A stretch of 64,000 nt of DNA from Rhizobium sp. 16-449-1b (lineage in GTDB: Bacteria > Pseudomonadota > Alphaproteobacteria > Rhizobiales > Rhizobiaceae). Positions 26,496 to 35,037 of the stretch are shown here, in pieces. The stretch is from positions 496,001 to 560,000 of the forward strand of contig NZ_JAGHMH010000028.1 of the NCBI RefSeq assembly GCF_017741935.1, given 5' to 3'. The notes beneath the pieces were generated by a model. That model saw only the letters and a list, made by a program, of their open reading frames with translations. It ran no database searches and was not told where the DNA came from. Made by a program: the position numbers and the translations under genes. The first letter of the stretch is position 1; each line of letters begins with the position of its first letter.

Positions 26496-26642
26496 AGGAG
26501 GCTTTCGAGGCAAACGTCGGCGTAGACAATCAAGAATGCGGCGTCGACGGTTATTGGGTAGTGCCCTTACTATTCCTCGCAGCCGCTGCGTCAAGAGTTT
26601 TTGGCCGTGAACTTCTCGTCAGTGGTTGGATGAACGGGAGAA

Positions 26643-26667
26643 GGGAGCGCGTTGTCTTCGCGCTCCC
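26643..26667 (-). terminator. Terminator hairpin after the secreted hydrolase gene
   Basis: GGGAGCGCG (26643-26651) pairs perfectly with CGCGCTCCC (26659-26667) around a 7-base loop, 44 bases past the stop of the minus-strand hydrolase. On the plus side it is followed by a T-rich run (GTTGTCTTTT), on the minus side by TTCTCCC. It probably ends the dipZ-hydrolase transcript. Confidence 0.6.
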
Positions 26668-26710
26668 CTCGTTGTCTTTTGTGTCCAGACAATAGCCCAA
26701 GGCCCGGTCT

Positions 26711-27472
26711 CTATTTCCCAGCCTCATGCGCGGCGGCTTCGATAACGGCCGCGACCTTGTCCGGTTGCGAGGCGAAGACTGCGTGGCTTGCCTTGATCTC
26801 CGTGACCGCACTTCCCGCGCGCCTTGCCATGTCGCGCTCGAGCTCGGGATTGATCGAACGGTCGTCTGTCGCAACCACGGACCAGCTCTTCTTCGACTTC
26901 CAGGCCGGATCATCGCCGATCTTGGCGGCGAAGGCCTGCTTTGCCGCGAAGACCTGCGACTTGGCGAGGAAGGCAGCCTCGTGCTTGGGTAAGTCGGCGG
27001 CGAAGTCGTTGGCGAAGGCGGCGGGGTCGAGGTAGAGATACTGCCCGTCCTTCGTCTCGCGGATGTTCATGCCGCCCGCCGGCTTGGAGCTTGCCAGCGA
27101 CAGCAGGCTTTCGCCCTTGTCCGGCTGGAAAGCGGCCACATAGACGAGGCCCGCGACATGTGCGTTATGACCGGCCTCGGTGATCACCATGCCGCCATAG
27201 CTATGGCCGACGAGCAGCGTCGGGCCGTCCTGAAGCTCGAGCACACGGTTGGTGGCGGCAACGTCGTCGGCGAGCGAGGTGATCGGCTCCTGCACGATCG
27301 TGACGTTGAAACCGCGCTTCTCCAGGACTTCGGTCGCCTTGCGCCAGCCGGAACCATCGGCGAGCGCGCCGTGGACGATGACGATGTTCTTCACCTCTGC
27401 GGCTTCGGCCGCATAGGCGACGACACTGGTGGCGAATGCAAGGGCGAGGGTGGCGATGATGTGACGGTTCAT
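26711..27472 (-). CDS. Secreted alpha/beta hydrolase
   Basis: A 253-residue protein with a Sec signal peptide (about residues 1-25, ending EAAEV), so it acts in the periplasm or outside. The core is a small alpha/beta hydrolase: VIVHGALADGSGW (oxyanion region), nucleophile elbow GHSYGGM (Ser), and the late His in ASHAVFASQPDKVA. It resembles the EstC/salicylate-esterase/pyrethroid-hydrolase-like group that lacks a large cap. The substrate is unknown. It follows dipZ by 50 bases on the same strand and probably shares its promoter; a second exported hydrolase is divergently transcribed from that promoter region. Confidence 0.8.
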   Translation of the reverse strand: MNRHIIATLALAFATSVVAYAAEAAEVKNIVIVHGALADGSGWRKATEVLEKRGFNVTIVQEPITSLADDVAATNRVLELQDGPTLLVGHSYGGMVITEAGHNAHVAGLVYVAAFQPDKGESLLSLASSKPAGGMNIRETKDGQYLYLDPAAFANDFAADLPKHEAAFLAKSQVFAAKQAFAAKIGDDPAWKSKKSWSVVATDDRSINPELERDMARRAGSAVTEIKASHAVFASQPDKVAAVIEAAAHEAGK

Positions 27473-27522
27473 GGAAGTGTCTCCTTTGGATTGATGGTGA
27501 GGTTGGGTGTGAAAGGAATGCT

Positions 27523-29289
27523 TCAGCCGAAGGTGAAGGCGTAGGCTTCGACGCCGGGGTCTAGAAAGCGGATCTGGAAGGTGTGCGCCTCGACGTCGCC
27601 GGACTGGCGGACAAGCTGATAGAGCCTGGTTGAGGTGACGGTGCCGTTGCCATCGGCGTCGGTGTCCGCGCCGTGGTTGGCACCGGGCGCTTTGCCGTCG
27701 ATCGTCACCTGGAAGCGGACGGGCTTTCCGGATGCGTCCGGACCGAGGACCAGATGCAGGTCGCGGGCGCTGAACCGGTAGGCGATGCCGCCATCCGCCT
27801 GCTCAAGCGTTGCCTGCTCGCGGCCGATCGTCCATGCGCCCGACAGTCCCCATTCGTTGAGACCGAGATCGCCGACCGAGTAGGTTCTGTTGGCGTCGTT
27901 GTGCAGGCCCTCCGGCGAGGCGAAGTTGGTGGCCTGCTCGTAGCCGATATAGGTCTCGCCGGAACGGATGTCCTTGAGATCAGGGCTTGCTTCAGCACCC
28001 TTGGCATCCGGCGCTACCGTGCTGGCGGCTACCTTCGCGCTGCCGCTTTCGCGTATCAGGTCCTGGATTGCCTGCTCGGTCTGGCGATAGTTGCCTTCGC
28101 CGAAGTGGTGGTAGCGGATCTGGCCCTTGGCATCGATCAGGTAGTGGGCGGGCCAATAGTTATTCTCGAAGGCGCGCCAGATCTTGTAGTCGTTGTCGAT
28201 CGCGACGGGGTAGGTGATCTTGGCGTCGGCGACGGCCTTGCGGACATTGTCGATCTTCTTCTCGAAGGCGAATTCCGGGGCGTGCACGCCGATCACGACG
28301 AGACCCTGATCCTTGTACTTCTCGGCCCAGGCCCGGACGAAGGGCGTGGTGCGGATGCAGTTGATGCAGGAGTAGGTCCAGAAGTCGACGAGAACGACCT
28401 TGCCGCGCAGCTGCTCGGCGGTCAGCGGTGGCGAGTTCAGCCATTCGACGGCACCGTCAAGCGATGGCGCGATGCCTTCGACCGGCAGGCTTGCCTTGAA
28501 CGACAGGTTGCTGGCTGTCATCGCACCGTTGCTCGCGACCTCGGAGGGTACCGCCAGGTTGCTCCTTGCGTTGAAGCGGTCGAGAATTGCCTGTTCGAAG
28601 GAGGTCGTGCTGGCATAGGACAGCCGTGCCAGACGGCCGGTGTCGGCGCCGAGCGCGATTGCCGCGACGCCGGCAAGGACTGCTGCGCCGAGAACCTGGC
28701 GAACACGTTCGCTGACACCAAGCGACCGCTTCATGCCGGCGAACACCTTGCCGCCAACAAGCAGCGCCACGGCAAGCGAGGTGGCGGCACCGGCTGCATA
28801 GGCGATGAGCAGGACGGTTGTTTGCAGATTGGCACCCTGCAGCGCGGCACCCGTCAGAACGAGCCCAAGGATCGGGCCGGCGCAGGGCGCCCACAGGAGA
28901 CCGGTCGCGACGCCGAGAATGAGCGAACTCAGCGCCGTCGGCGCGGCGCCCGGCTTGCCGGAGGCCTTCATTAGCCGGTTGCCGAAATCGACGACCGGCT
29001 GCGTGATCGTGCTTGCGACGCGCGGTGAGAGCAGGCTGACGCCGAAGATGGCGAGCAGGGTGAGGGCAGCGAGGCGACCATATTCATTGGCGTGGATCGC
29101 CCAGCTGCCGCCCACCGCCGCAAGCGACGCGACAACCGCGAAGGTGGCAGCCATGCCGATCAGCATCGGTAGCGTGCTGCGAAGAAACGGCTGGCCGGCG
29201 CGGGCGAAGACGAAGGGGAGGATGGGCAGGATGCAGGGGCTGAGAATGGTCAGCGCCCCTCCGAGATAGGCAATGATGAGAAGCGTCAT
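27523..29289 (-). CDS. DipZ-type protein: CcdA membrane domain fused to thioredoxin domain
   Basis: A 588-residue inner-membrane thiol-redox protein. The first part is CcdA-like with six or more hydrophobic segments and its two redox cysteines (LSPCILPILPF and WAPCAGPILG). A thioredoxin/TlpA-like domain follows with CINC in DFWTYSCINCIRTTPF near the middle, and a C-terminal beta-rich domain typical of DipZ (SxxGLYG-like fold; ends GVEAYAFTFG). It would carry electrons from cytoplasmic thioredoxin to periplasmic targets. The start at 29289 has AAAGGAAA upstream, better than the in-frame ATG at 29355. It heads a unit with the secreted hydrolase. Confidence 0.88.
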   Translation of the reverse strand: MTLLIIAYLGGALTILSPCILPILPFVFARAGQPFLRSTLPMLIGMAATFAVVASLAAVGGSWAIHANEYGRLAALTLLAIFGVSLLSPRVASTITQPVVDFGNRLMKASGKPGAAPTALSSLILGVATGLLWAPCAGPILGLVLTGAALQGANLQTTVLLIAYAAGAATSLAVALLVGGKVFAGMKRSLGVSERVRQVLGAAVLAGVAAIALGADTGRLARLSYASTTSFEQAILDRFNARSNLAVPSEVASNGAMTASNLSFKASLPVEGIAPSLDGAVEWLNSPPLTAEQLRGKVVLVDFWTYSCINCIRTTPFVRAWAEKYKDQGLVVIGVHAPEFAFEKKIDNVRKAVADAKITYPVAIDNDYKIWRAFENNYWPAHYLIDAKGQIRYHHFGEGNYRQTEQAIQDLIRESGSAKVAASTVAPDAKGAEASPDLKDIRSGETYIGYEQATNFASPEGLHNDANRTYSVGDLGLNEWGLSGAWTIGREQATLEQADGGIAYRFSARDLHLVLGPDASGKPVRFQVTIDGKAPGANHGADTDADGNGTVTSTRLYQLVRQSGDVEAHTFQIRFLDPGVEAYAFTFG

Positions 29290-29369
29290 CGTCGTTTCCT
29301 TTGAAACCAGGTGCGGATGCTGAAGGGCGACGGGCTCGATCAGCAGTGACGCCAATCTGTTGTGACGAC

Positions 29370-29548
29370 GTATCCGGGATGTGTCCGGCCCCTAGGAGAA
29401 GTGTGTCGAACTGTAGCGATCGCGGGCCGTGCTACAGAGCGAAACAATCGGCGGCGAAAGGGCTTGGCGATTGTATCGCAATGTATCCGGACGGGCTGGC
29501 GCTACAGTCGCATTCAATAACCGCAGGCCGGAGACACATCGGGGATAC
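29370..29548. promoter_or_regulatory. Three GTATCC-type direct-repeat operators in a divergent promoter region
   Basis: The 310-bp region between dipZ (leftward) and the exported hydrolase (rightward) holds three paired sites. Site 1 is GTATCC at 29370 and GTGTCC at 29381; site 2 is GTATCG at 29473 and GTATCC at 29483; site 3, on the minus strand, is GTATCC at 29548-29543 and GTGTCT at 29537-29532. Half-sites are 10-11 bp apart, as in OmpR-family operators. Sites 1 and 3 form a long imperfect inverted repeat. A CTGTAGC/GCTACAG inverted repeat (29411-29437) lies between. The OmpR-type regulator encoded at 30738 is the obvious candidate binder. Confidence 0.55.
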
Positions 29549-29599
29549 ACGCGGCCGGCTCTATGGCGATCATAGTCAACACGGACAGGAGAGAGACCC

Positions 29600-30640
29600 A
29601 TGACCAACGCAATCAACCTCGATCGCCGCCGCTTCTTCGGCATCGCCGCAATGACCGTCGCCGCCGTCGAGTTCGGTGCAGCGACGCTCGCAAACGCGCA
29701 GACCGCTGCCGCTTCGCCTGCTAAGAAGGTCGGCGGGCACCAGTCGTTTGAATCGCTGAAGCAGATCAATGCCGGCGTGCTCGATATCGGTTACGCCGAG
29801 GCCGGCCCGGCAAACGGTCCCGCCGTCCTGCTGCTGCATGGTTGGCCTTATGATATCTACAGCTATGTCGACGTTGCTCCGATCCTCGCCAAGGCGGGAT
29901 ACCGCGTGATCGTCCCCTATCTTCGCGGCTACGGCACCACCACCTTCCTCTCCAAGGATACGCCACGTAACGGCCAGCAGGCCGCGCTTGCAGCCGACAT
30001 GATTGCGCTGATGGATGCGCTGAAGATCGAGAGCGCGATTGTAGCGGGCTACGATTGGGGTGCCCGCACCGCTGACATCATGGCTGCGCTTTGGCCGGAA
30101 CGCTGCAAGGCACTGGTCTCCGTCAGCGGCTACCTGATCGGCAGCCAGGAGATCAACAAGAAGCCGCTCGCGCCCAAGGCCGAACTTGCCTGGTGGTATC
30201 AGTTCTATTTCGCCACCGAGCGTGGCCGCGCCGGTTATGCCGCCAATACCCGCGACTTCGTACGGCTGATCTGGGAAACCGCGTCCCCCACCTGGAAGTT
30301 CGACGATGCGACCTTTGATCGTTCGGCACCGGCCTTCGACAATCCCGACCACGTCGATATCACCATTCATAACTATCGCTGGCGTCTCGGCATCGTCGAA
30401 GGCGAAGCGAAGTACGATGCCTATGAGAAGAAGCTGGCCATGGGCCCCGTCATCACCGTGCCTACCATCACCATGGAAGGCGACGCCAATGGCGCGCCTC
30501 ATCCCGACCCTTCGGCCTACAAGGCCAAGTTCTCCGGCCGCTACGAGCATCGCAACGTAACCGGTGGCATTGGACACAACCTGCCGCAGGAAGCGCCCGA
30601 GGCTTTTGCCCAGGCCGTGATCGACGTCGCGTCGTTCTAA
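29600..30640 (+). CDS. Tat-exported alpha/beta hydrolase, epoxide-hydrolase-like
   Basis: A 346-residue protein with a twin-arginine signal (DRRRFFGIAAM) and a cleavage region near ANAQTAAA, so it is exported folded. The hydrolase core follows: LLHGWPYDIYSY (HGWP motif of epoxide hydrolase and haloalkane dehalogenase relatives), nucleophile region VAGYDWGART with Asp in the nucleophile place, and late His in GGIGHNLPQEAP. An Asp nucleophile fits epoxide hydrolases or dehalogenases more than esterases. Substrate unknown. GGAGAGAG lies upstream of the start. It lies 97 bases before the two-component system and may share its transcript. Confidence 0.82.
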   Translation: MTNAINLDRRRFFGIAAMTVAAVEFGAATLANAQTAAASPAKKVGGHQSFESLKQINAGVLDIGYAEAGPANGPAVLLLHGWPYDIYSYVDVAPILAKAGYRVIVPYLRGYGTTTFLSKDTPRNGQQAALAADMIALMDALKIESAIVAGYDWGARTADIMAALWPERCKALVSVSGYLIGSQEINKKPLAPKAELAWWYQFYFATERGRAGYAANTRDFVRLIWETASPTWKFDDATFDRSAPAFDNPDHVDITIHNYRWRLGIVEGEAKYDAYEKKLAMGPVITVPTITMEGDANGAPHPDPSAYKAKFSGRYEHRNVTGGIGHNLPQEAPEAFAQAVIDVASF

Positions 30641-30737
30641 AGCGATCGGCCACCCGCGCGAAATCCCCTTTACTCGCGGTGGCCGACGCGAAACTAATGG
30701 CTGACTTTACGGCCGCGAATCGTGTGAAAGACGAGAC

Positions 30738-31478
30738 ATGGAGCACATCGACCATATTCTGATCGTGGATGACGATCGTGAGATTCGCGAGCTCGTATCG
30801 AGCTACCTGAAGAAGAACGGCCTGCGCACGACCGTTGCCGCCGATGGCCGCCAGATGCGCAGCTTTCTGGAAGGCAATTCCGTCGATCTGATCGTGCTCG
30901 ACGTCATGATGCCGGGTGACGACGGCCTGGTGCTGTGCCGTGAGCTTAGGGCCGGCAAGCACAGGGCCATCCCCGTGGTGATGCTCACGGCGCGTGACGA
31001 CGAGATGGACCGGATCATCGGGCTCGAAATGGGCGCCGACGACTATCTGCCGAAACCCTTCGCGGCGCGTGAGCTTCTGGCGCGGATCAAGGCGGTGTTG
31101 CGCCGGACGCGCATGCTGCCGCCCAATCTGCAGATCACCGAGGCAGGCCAGCTCCTGACCTTCGGCGACTGGCGCCTCGATACCGTCGGCCGCCACCTGC
31201 TCGACAAAGAGGGAACCGAGATCGCCTTGAGCGGCGCTGAATACCGGCTGCTCCGGGTCTTCATCGATCATCCTCAGCGCGTGCTCAATCGCGACCAGCT
31301 GCTCAATCTCACGCAGGGCCGTGATGCGGAGCTTTTCGACCGTTCTATCGATCTTCTGGTGAGCCGCGTGCGCCAGCGACTGGGCGACGATGCGCGCGAG
31401 CCGACGTATATCAAGACGGTGCGCGCCGAAGGCTATGTCTTCTCCGTTCCGGTTGAGATATCGGAGCCGAGGACATGA
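30738..31478 (+). CDS. OmpR-family response regulator
   Basis: A 246-residue cytoplasmic regulator. The receiver domain has the acidic cluster DDD at 11-13, the phospho-acceptor Asp55 (LIVLDVMMPG), the Thr of MLTARD and the Lys of LPKPF. A winged-helix DNA-binding domain follows (SGAEYRLLRVFIDHPQRVL, then DRSIDLLVSRVRQRLGDD). It overlaps the kinase start by 4 bp. The GTATCC direct-repeat sites in front of the upstream hydrolase and dipZ are probable targets (inference). Confidence 0.92.
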   Translation: MEHIDHILIVDDDREIRELVSSYLKKNGLRTTVAADGRQMRSFLEGNSVDLIVLDVMMPGDDGLVLCRELRAGKHRAIPVVMLTARDDEMDRIIGLEMGADDYLPKPFAARELLARIKAVLRRTRMLPPNLQITEAGQLLTFGDWRLDTVGRHLLDKEGTEIALSGAEYRLLRVFIDHPQRVLNRDQLLNLTQGRDAELFDRSIDLLVSRVRQRLGDDAREPTYIKTVRAEGYVFSVPVEISEPRT

Positions 31479-32791
31479 GCGAGGCGCACCCTCGCACCGG
31501 CTGGTGGCCTGGTTCGCTGCGCTCGCGGCTTTTTCTCATCCTGTTTGCCGGACTGGCAATCGCCTATGGCCTGTCGTTCAGCATCCTGTTTGCCGAACGC
31601 TACATGTCGGCGAAAGCCGTCATGCTGGGCACGCTGGAAAACGATCTGGCGACCTCGATCGCCGTCATCGACCGTCTGCCCGCCAATGAGCGGGCCGACT
31701 GGGTCGATCGCCTGAGCCGCGGCAATTATCGCCTTGTTCTCGGCCCCGGCTTGCCTGGCGTGTCCGACATGTCCGGCCGGGGCGCCGAGATCGCAGAACG
31801 GATCGAGGAGGCTGCGGGCCACAAGTTTCCCCTCAAGGTCGAATCCATCCCCGGTGACGGCAAGAGGCTTCAGGCCCATCTGACCCTGTCCGATGGTGCG
31901 CCGCTGACGATCGACGTTACGCCGCGCGGCGTCATGCCGCTGGCGGAGTGGCTGCCTTACGTCTTCGCCGCGCAGATGGCGCTTCTCCTCATATGCACCT
32001 GGTTTGCCGTACGCCTGGCCATTCGTCCGCTGAGCGCGCTTGCTGCCGCGGCAGACACGCTCGATCCAGCCAAGAAGGGCGAGCCGATGAGCGAGCGGGG
32101 TCCAAGCGAAGTCGCCCACGCCGCCCGCGCCTTCAACGCGATGCGTGACCGTATCGCGCACTATCTCGAGGAGCGCGTGCAGATTCTGGCCGCGATCTCG
32201 CACGACCTGCAGACCCCCATCACCCGCATGCGGTTGCGCGCCGATATGGCCGACGATTCGCCGGAGAGGGACAAGCTGGTCAACGATCTCCGAGAAATCG
32301 AGCGGCTGGTGCAGGACGGCATTGCCTATGCGAGAAGCTCGCATGGCAGCGGCGAAAAGACTTCCCGCATCGACCTCTCCTCCTTCATCGACAGCATCGC
32401 CTACGATTATCAGGACACCGGAAAGGCCGTGACCGTGCTCGGCGTCGTTCAAGGCACGGCCTCGACCAAGCCGCATGCGCTGCGGCGGATTCTGACGAAC
32501 TTCATCGACAATGCGCTCAAGTTCGCGGGCAGCGCCGAGATCGCCGTCGAGCGAAGCGGGGAGGGCGAGGTCGTCGTCACCGTTCTCGATCGCGGGCCGG
32601 GCATTCCCGACGACATGCTTGAAAGCGCCATGCAGCCCTTCTTCCGTGTCGAAACATCGCGCAACCGCGACACGGGCGGAACCGGGCTTGGACTGGCGAT
32701 TGCCCAGCAGCTGGCCGGAACGATCGGTGGCTCGGTGCGGCTCTACAATCGCATGGATGGCGGCCTCGCGGCCGAGGTTCGGTTCCGCTAA
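31475..32791 (+). CDS. Sensor histidine kinase
   Basis: A 438-residue inner-membrane kinase, partner of the regulator upstream. Membrane segment 1 is about residues 19-40, a periplasmic domain of about 120 residues follows, then segment 2 (about 160-182), a HAMP domain, the H box ISHDLQTPITRMRLRAD with phospho-accepting His243, an N box (FIDNALKFAG) and G boxes (DRGPGIPDD, GGTGLGLAIAQQL). The layout resembles EnvZ. The signal is unknown; the link to DipZ and exported hydrolases suggests envelope or thiol stress (inference). Confidence 0.9.
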   Translation: MSEAHPRTGWWPGSLRSRLFLILFAGLAIAYGLSFSILFAERYMSAKAVMLGTLENDLATSIAVIDRLPANERADWVDRLSRGNYRLVLGPGLPGVSDMSGRGAEIAERIEEAAGHKFPLKVESIPGDGKRLQAHLTLSDGAPLTIDVTPRGVMPLAEWLPYVFAAQMALLLICTWFAVRLAIRPLSALAAAADTLDPAKKGEPMSERGPSEVAHAARAFNAMRDRIAHYLEERVQILAAISHDLQTPITRMRLRADMADDSPERDKLVNDLREIERLVQDGIAYARSSHGSGEKTSRIDLSSFIDSIAYDYQDTGKAVTVLGVVQGTASTKPHALRRILTNFIDNALKFAGSAEIAVERSGEGEVVVTVLDRGPGIPDDMLESAMQPFFRVETSRNRDTGGTGLGLAIAQQLAGTIGGSVRLYNRMDGGLAAEVRFR

Positions 32792-32835
32792 GGGCCAGTC
32801 CCCTGCGACCTCGGCCGCCACGCCAGCAACTCCAG

Positions 32836-32868
32836 CCTCGTAGCAGCATGGAAAATGCTGCTACGAGG
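32836..32868. terminator. Bidirectional hairpin between convergent genes
   Basis: A perfect 14-bp stem, CCTCGTAGCAGCAT (32836-32849) and ATGCTGCTACGAGG (32855-32868), with a 5-base loop sits between the kinase stop (32791) and the convergent dehydrogenase stop (32889). It probably ends both transcripts, although U tracts are short. Confidence 0.65.
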
Positions 32869-32888
32869 GGCTCTTAAGCGCGCGGACG

Positions 32889-33944
32889 TTAGCTCAACGT
32901 CGACATGTCCACAACGAACCGATAGCGAACATCATTCTTCTCAAGGCGCTCGAAAGCCTCGTTGATCTGGTCCGCACGGATCAGTTCGATATCCGCGACG
33001 ATGTCATGCTCGGCGCAAAAGTCCAACATTTCCTGAGTTTCGGCGATGCCGCCGATATTGGAACCGGAGAAGCTGCGCCGACCCTTGACCACGTTGAAGG
33101 CGCCAATTTCGAGCGGTTTTGCAGGCAAGCCGACCAGAACGAGGTTGCCGTCGATCGCCAGAAGATTCAGGTAGCTGTTGACATCATGAGAGGCCGAGAC
33201 CGTGTCCAGGAGGATGTCGATCTTGGAGCTGAACTTCTTCATCTGTTCCGGATCGGTGGAGAGAACGGCTTCGTGAGCACCGAGACGCTTGGCATCCTCA
33301 ACCTTGGACGGAGACGTCGTAAATACGACCACATGCGCACCCATCGCCTTTGCTATGCGTATCGCGACGTGGCCGAGCCCGCCAATACCCACGATCCCGA
33401 CGACTTTCCCTGCTCCGGCGCCCCAGTGCTTGAGCGGTGAGTACACGGTGATGCCTGCGCATAGGAGTGGCGCGGCGGCTGCAAGATCAAGGTTCTCGGG
33501 AACCCGAAGAGTATACTTTTCCTTGCAGACATATGTTTGCGAGAAACCGCCATAGGTGATGCCGCCGAGAACCCGGTCCTGGGAATTGTATGACAAGGTT
33601 GTACCCTCGACACCTTCGCAGAACATTTCAAGGTCACGGTGGCAGGCAGGGCATGTGCCGCAGGAATCGACGATGCAGCCGACTGCTGCAAGATCTCCAA
33701 CTTTGAACGACGTCACCGCGGAGCCAACGGCTGTCACACGTCCCACTATTTCATGCCCGGGCACCATCGGGTACCTGCTCGCGCCGAAGTCGTTCTTCAC
33801 CTGATGAAGATCGGAATGGCAGATTCCACAATACAGGATGTTGAACTGCACATCATCAGGTCGCAAGTCACGACGTTCGATGTTCATAACGCCGAGCTGT
33901 TGGTCCGATGCTTGGGTGCCTACGGCTTTGATTGCAAGGGTCAT
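32889..33944 (-). CDS. Zinc-dependent NAD(P) alcohol dehydrogenase (YahK-like)
   Basis: A 351-residue cytoplasmic MDR-family enzyme that reduces aldehydes or oxidises alcohols. The catalytic zinc region is CGICHSDLHQ, followed by GHEIVGRV; four structural-zinc cysteines are in CGTCPACHRDLEMFC, and the nucleotide site is GIVGIGGLGHVAIRIAKAMG. The Cys-rich and GICHSD pattern is that of YahK/AdhC-like aldehyde reductases (usually NADPH). The start at 33944 (MTLAIKAVG) fits the family better than the ATG at 33980. It is divergent from ohr across a 524-bp gap, suggesting a stress or detoxification role (inference). Confidence 0.88.
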   Translation of the reverse strand: MTLAIKAVGTQASDQQLGVMNIERRDLRPDDVQFNILYCGICHSDLHQVKNDFGASRYPMVPGHEIVGRVTAVGSAVTSFKVGDLAAVGCIVDSCGTCPACHRDLEMFCEGVEGTTLSYNSQDRVLGGITYGGFSQTYVCKEKYTLRVPENLDLAAAAPLLCAGITVYSPLKHWGAGAGKVVGIVGIGGLGHVAIRIAKAMGAHVVVFTTSPSKVEDAKRLGAHEAVLSTDPEQMKKFSSKIDILLDTVSASHDVNSYLNLLAIDGNLVLVGLPAKPLEIGAFNVVKGRRSFSGSNIGGIAETQEMLDFCAEHDIVADIELIRADQINEAFERLEKNDVRYRFVVDMSTLS

Positions 33945-34361
33945 ATCTGGTCTGCCTCTTAGAATGATGCTTCTCGTCACGTCGCGACAATGCCCGCCAT
34001 GGGCAGCATTCGCGTACCGGTGTCGTGCTCAGCCGGGATGCCGGCACTCCACGCGAGGCCGAACTATATCGACGTCTTATGCCTACGATTAGTCGAATGA
34101 ACTGGCATAACCCTATGATGCCCATGCATGAATGACGGTCGTCTAACATCAGGCCGGTGACGAACAGCCCAGCCACGCTCCGCGAAGCCTACGTGCCACG
34201 GGCGGCAAATATATCGCCGGGTAGCATCAACGGATACGGCTTTTAAGGCCCCGGGCGCGGGTGAGACACTTGGGCCTTGTTTCACACCAGAATGACAAAG
34301 TACGTGGCAGACTACACACGCCCAAATGTCGACGAAGCCGTTGCCTACGTTCTGATACACT
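33945..34361. other. Intergenic region between the dehydrogenase and ohr
   Basis: No gene with a plausible product is visible here. The stretch is lower in coding character than its surroundings and must contain the leftward dehydrogenase promoter. A run GCCCCGGGCGCGGG near 34250 is GC-rich. I see no tRNA-like cloverleaf. Confidence 0.3.
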
Positions 34362-34387
34362 TCCGGCATTTTCCGAAACATGCCGGA
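34362..34387 (+). promoter_or_regulatory. Inverted repeat upstream of ohr
   Basis: TCCGGCAT (34362-34369) and ATGCCGGA (34380-34387) form perfect 8-bp arms around a 10-base AT-rich centre, about 80 bases upstream of the Ohr start. It may be an operator or a leader hairpin. ohr genes are often controlled by OhrR, but no ohrR is adjacent and this repeat does not clearly match the known OhrR box. Confidence 0.4.
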
Positions 34388-34432
34388 TACGCTGATCCAT
34401 CAAAACACTCCCTGTCACCGGACGTCGCCCAA

Positions 34433-34458
34433 GCGACAAAACAAAGCGACAAAACAAA
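34433..34458 (+). repeat. 13-bp perfect tandem repeat just before ohr
   Basis: GCGACAAAACAAA occurs twice in direct succession (34433-34445 and 34446-34458), and is followed by GGAG, the ribosome binding site of ohr. The A-rich, unstructured repeat would give an open leader. Copy number could vary by slippage. Confidence 0.75.
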
Positions 34459-34468
34459 GGAGTGTTCC

Positions 34469-34885
34469 ATGACCAAGATCGATACCGTTCTCTACACCGG
34501 CAAGACCCACACCACAGGCGGCCGCGAGGGATTTGCCCGCAGCGACGACGCGCAGCTCGACATTCGCCTGTCGCCTCCCGGCAGCGGCAAGCCGGGGACC
34601 AATCCGGAGCAGCTCTTTGCGGCCGGCTGGTCGGCCTGCTTCATCGGCGCGATGACCAAGGCCGCCGGCAAGCGCCAGCTCAGGCTCCCAGCCGAGACGG
34701 CGGTCAACGCCGAGGTCGATCTCGGAACCACCGATGGTGCCTATTTCCTGCAGGCGCGCCTGGCGATCAGCCTGCCGGGGATCGATCCCGAACTCGCCCG
34801 CGCGATCGTCGAGGATGCGCACCAGACATGCCCCTACTCGAAGGCAACGCGCGGCAATATCGCCGTCGAGCTGACATTGGTCTGA
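34469..34885 (+). CDS. ohr: Organic hydroperoxide resistance protein, Ohr/OsmC family
   Basis: A 138-residue cytoplasmic thiol peroxidase that reduces organic hydroperoxides with lipoyl or thiol electrons. The two redox cysteines are Cys57 in GWSACFIGAM and Cys121 in TCPYSKATRGN, at family positions, and the N-terminal TLYTGKTHTTGGREG-like opening (here VLYTGKTHTTGGREG) is typical of Ohr. The start at 34469 has AAAGGAG 9 bases upstream, and a longer frame from 34277 is not needed. A peptide gene follows 24 bases later. Confidence 0.92.
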   Translation: MTKIDTVLYTGKTHTTGGREGFARSDDAQLDIRLSPPGSGKPGTNPEQLFAAGWSACFIGAMTKAAGKRQLRLPAETAVNAEVDLGTTDGAYFLQARLAISLPGIDPELARAIVEDAHQTCPYSKATRGNIAVELTLV

Positions 34886-34909
34886 GAGGGCGGCAAGGGA
34901 GATGTTGTG

Positions 34910-35035
34910 ATGAAGATAGCTGTCTTCGCGATCATGATCGCGGCGGTCCTCGCATCGCCCTGCATCTACGATGCCATGTCGAACGAGCCGTCTCCGCTCG
35001 CCAGCGCGTTGGCCCTTTCCGAGGCGGTGGATTGA
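34910..35035 (+). CDS. 41-aa hydrophobic peptide gene downstream of ohr
   Basis: A short frame starts at ATG 34910 with AAGGGAG 8 bases upstream and ends at TGA 35033-35035, followed almost at once by a perfect hairpin. The peptide begins MKIAVFAIMIAAVLASP, a signal-peptide or single-membrane segment, and ends with about 20 polar residues, LASALALSEAVD. It would be exported or membrane anchored. No family is recognised. The ribosome binding site, the signal-like start, and the terminator directly after the stop support it as a real gene of the ohr transcript. Confidence 0.55.
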   Translation: MKIAVFAIMIAAVLASPCIYDAMSNEPSPLASALALSEAVD

Positions 35036-35037
35036 GT

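Noticed and set aside
31433..32821. Minus-strand frame of 462 codons opposite the sensor kinase
   Set aside because: The kinase on the plus strand has all H, N and G boxes; the antisense product has no recognisable feature.
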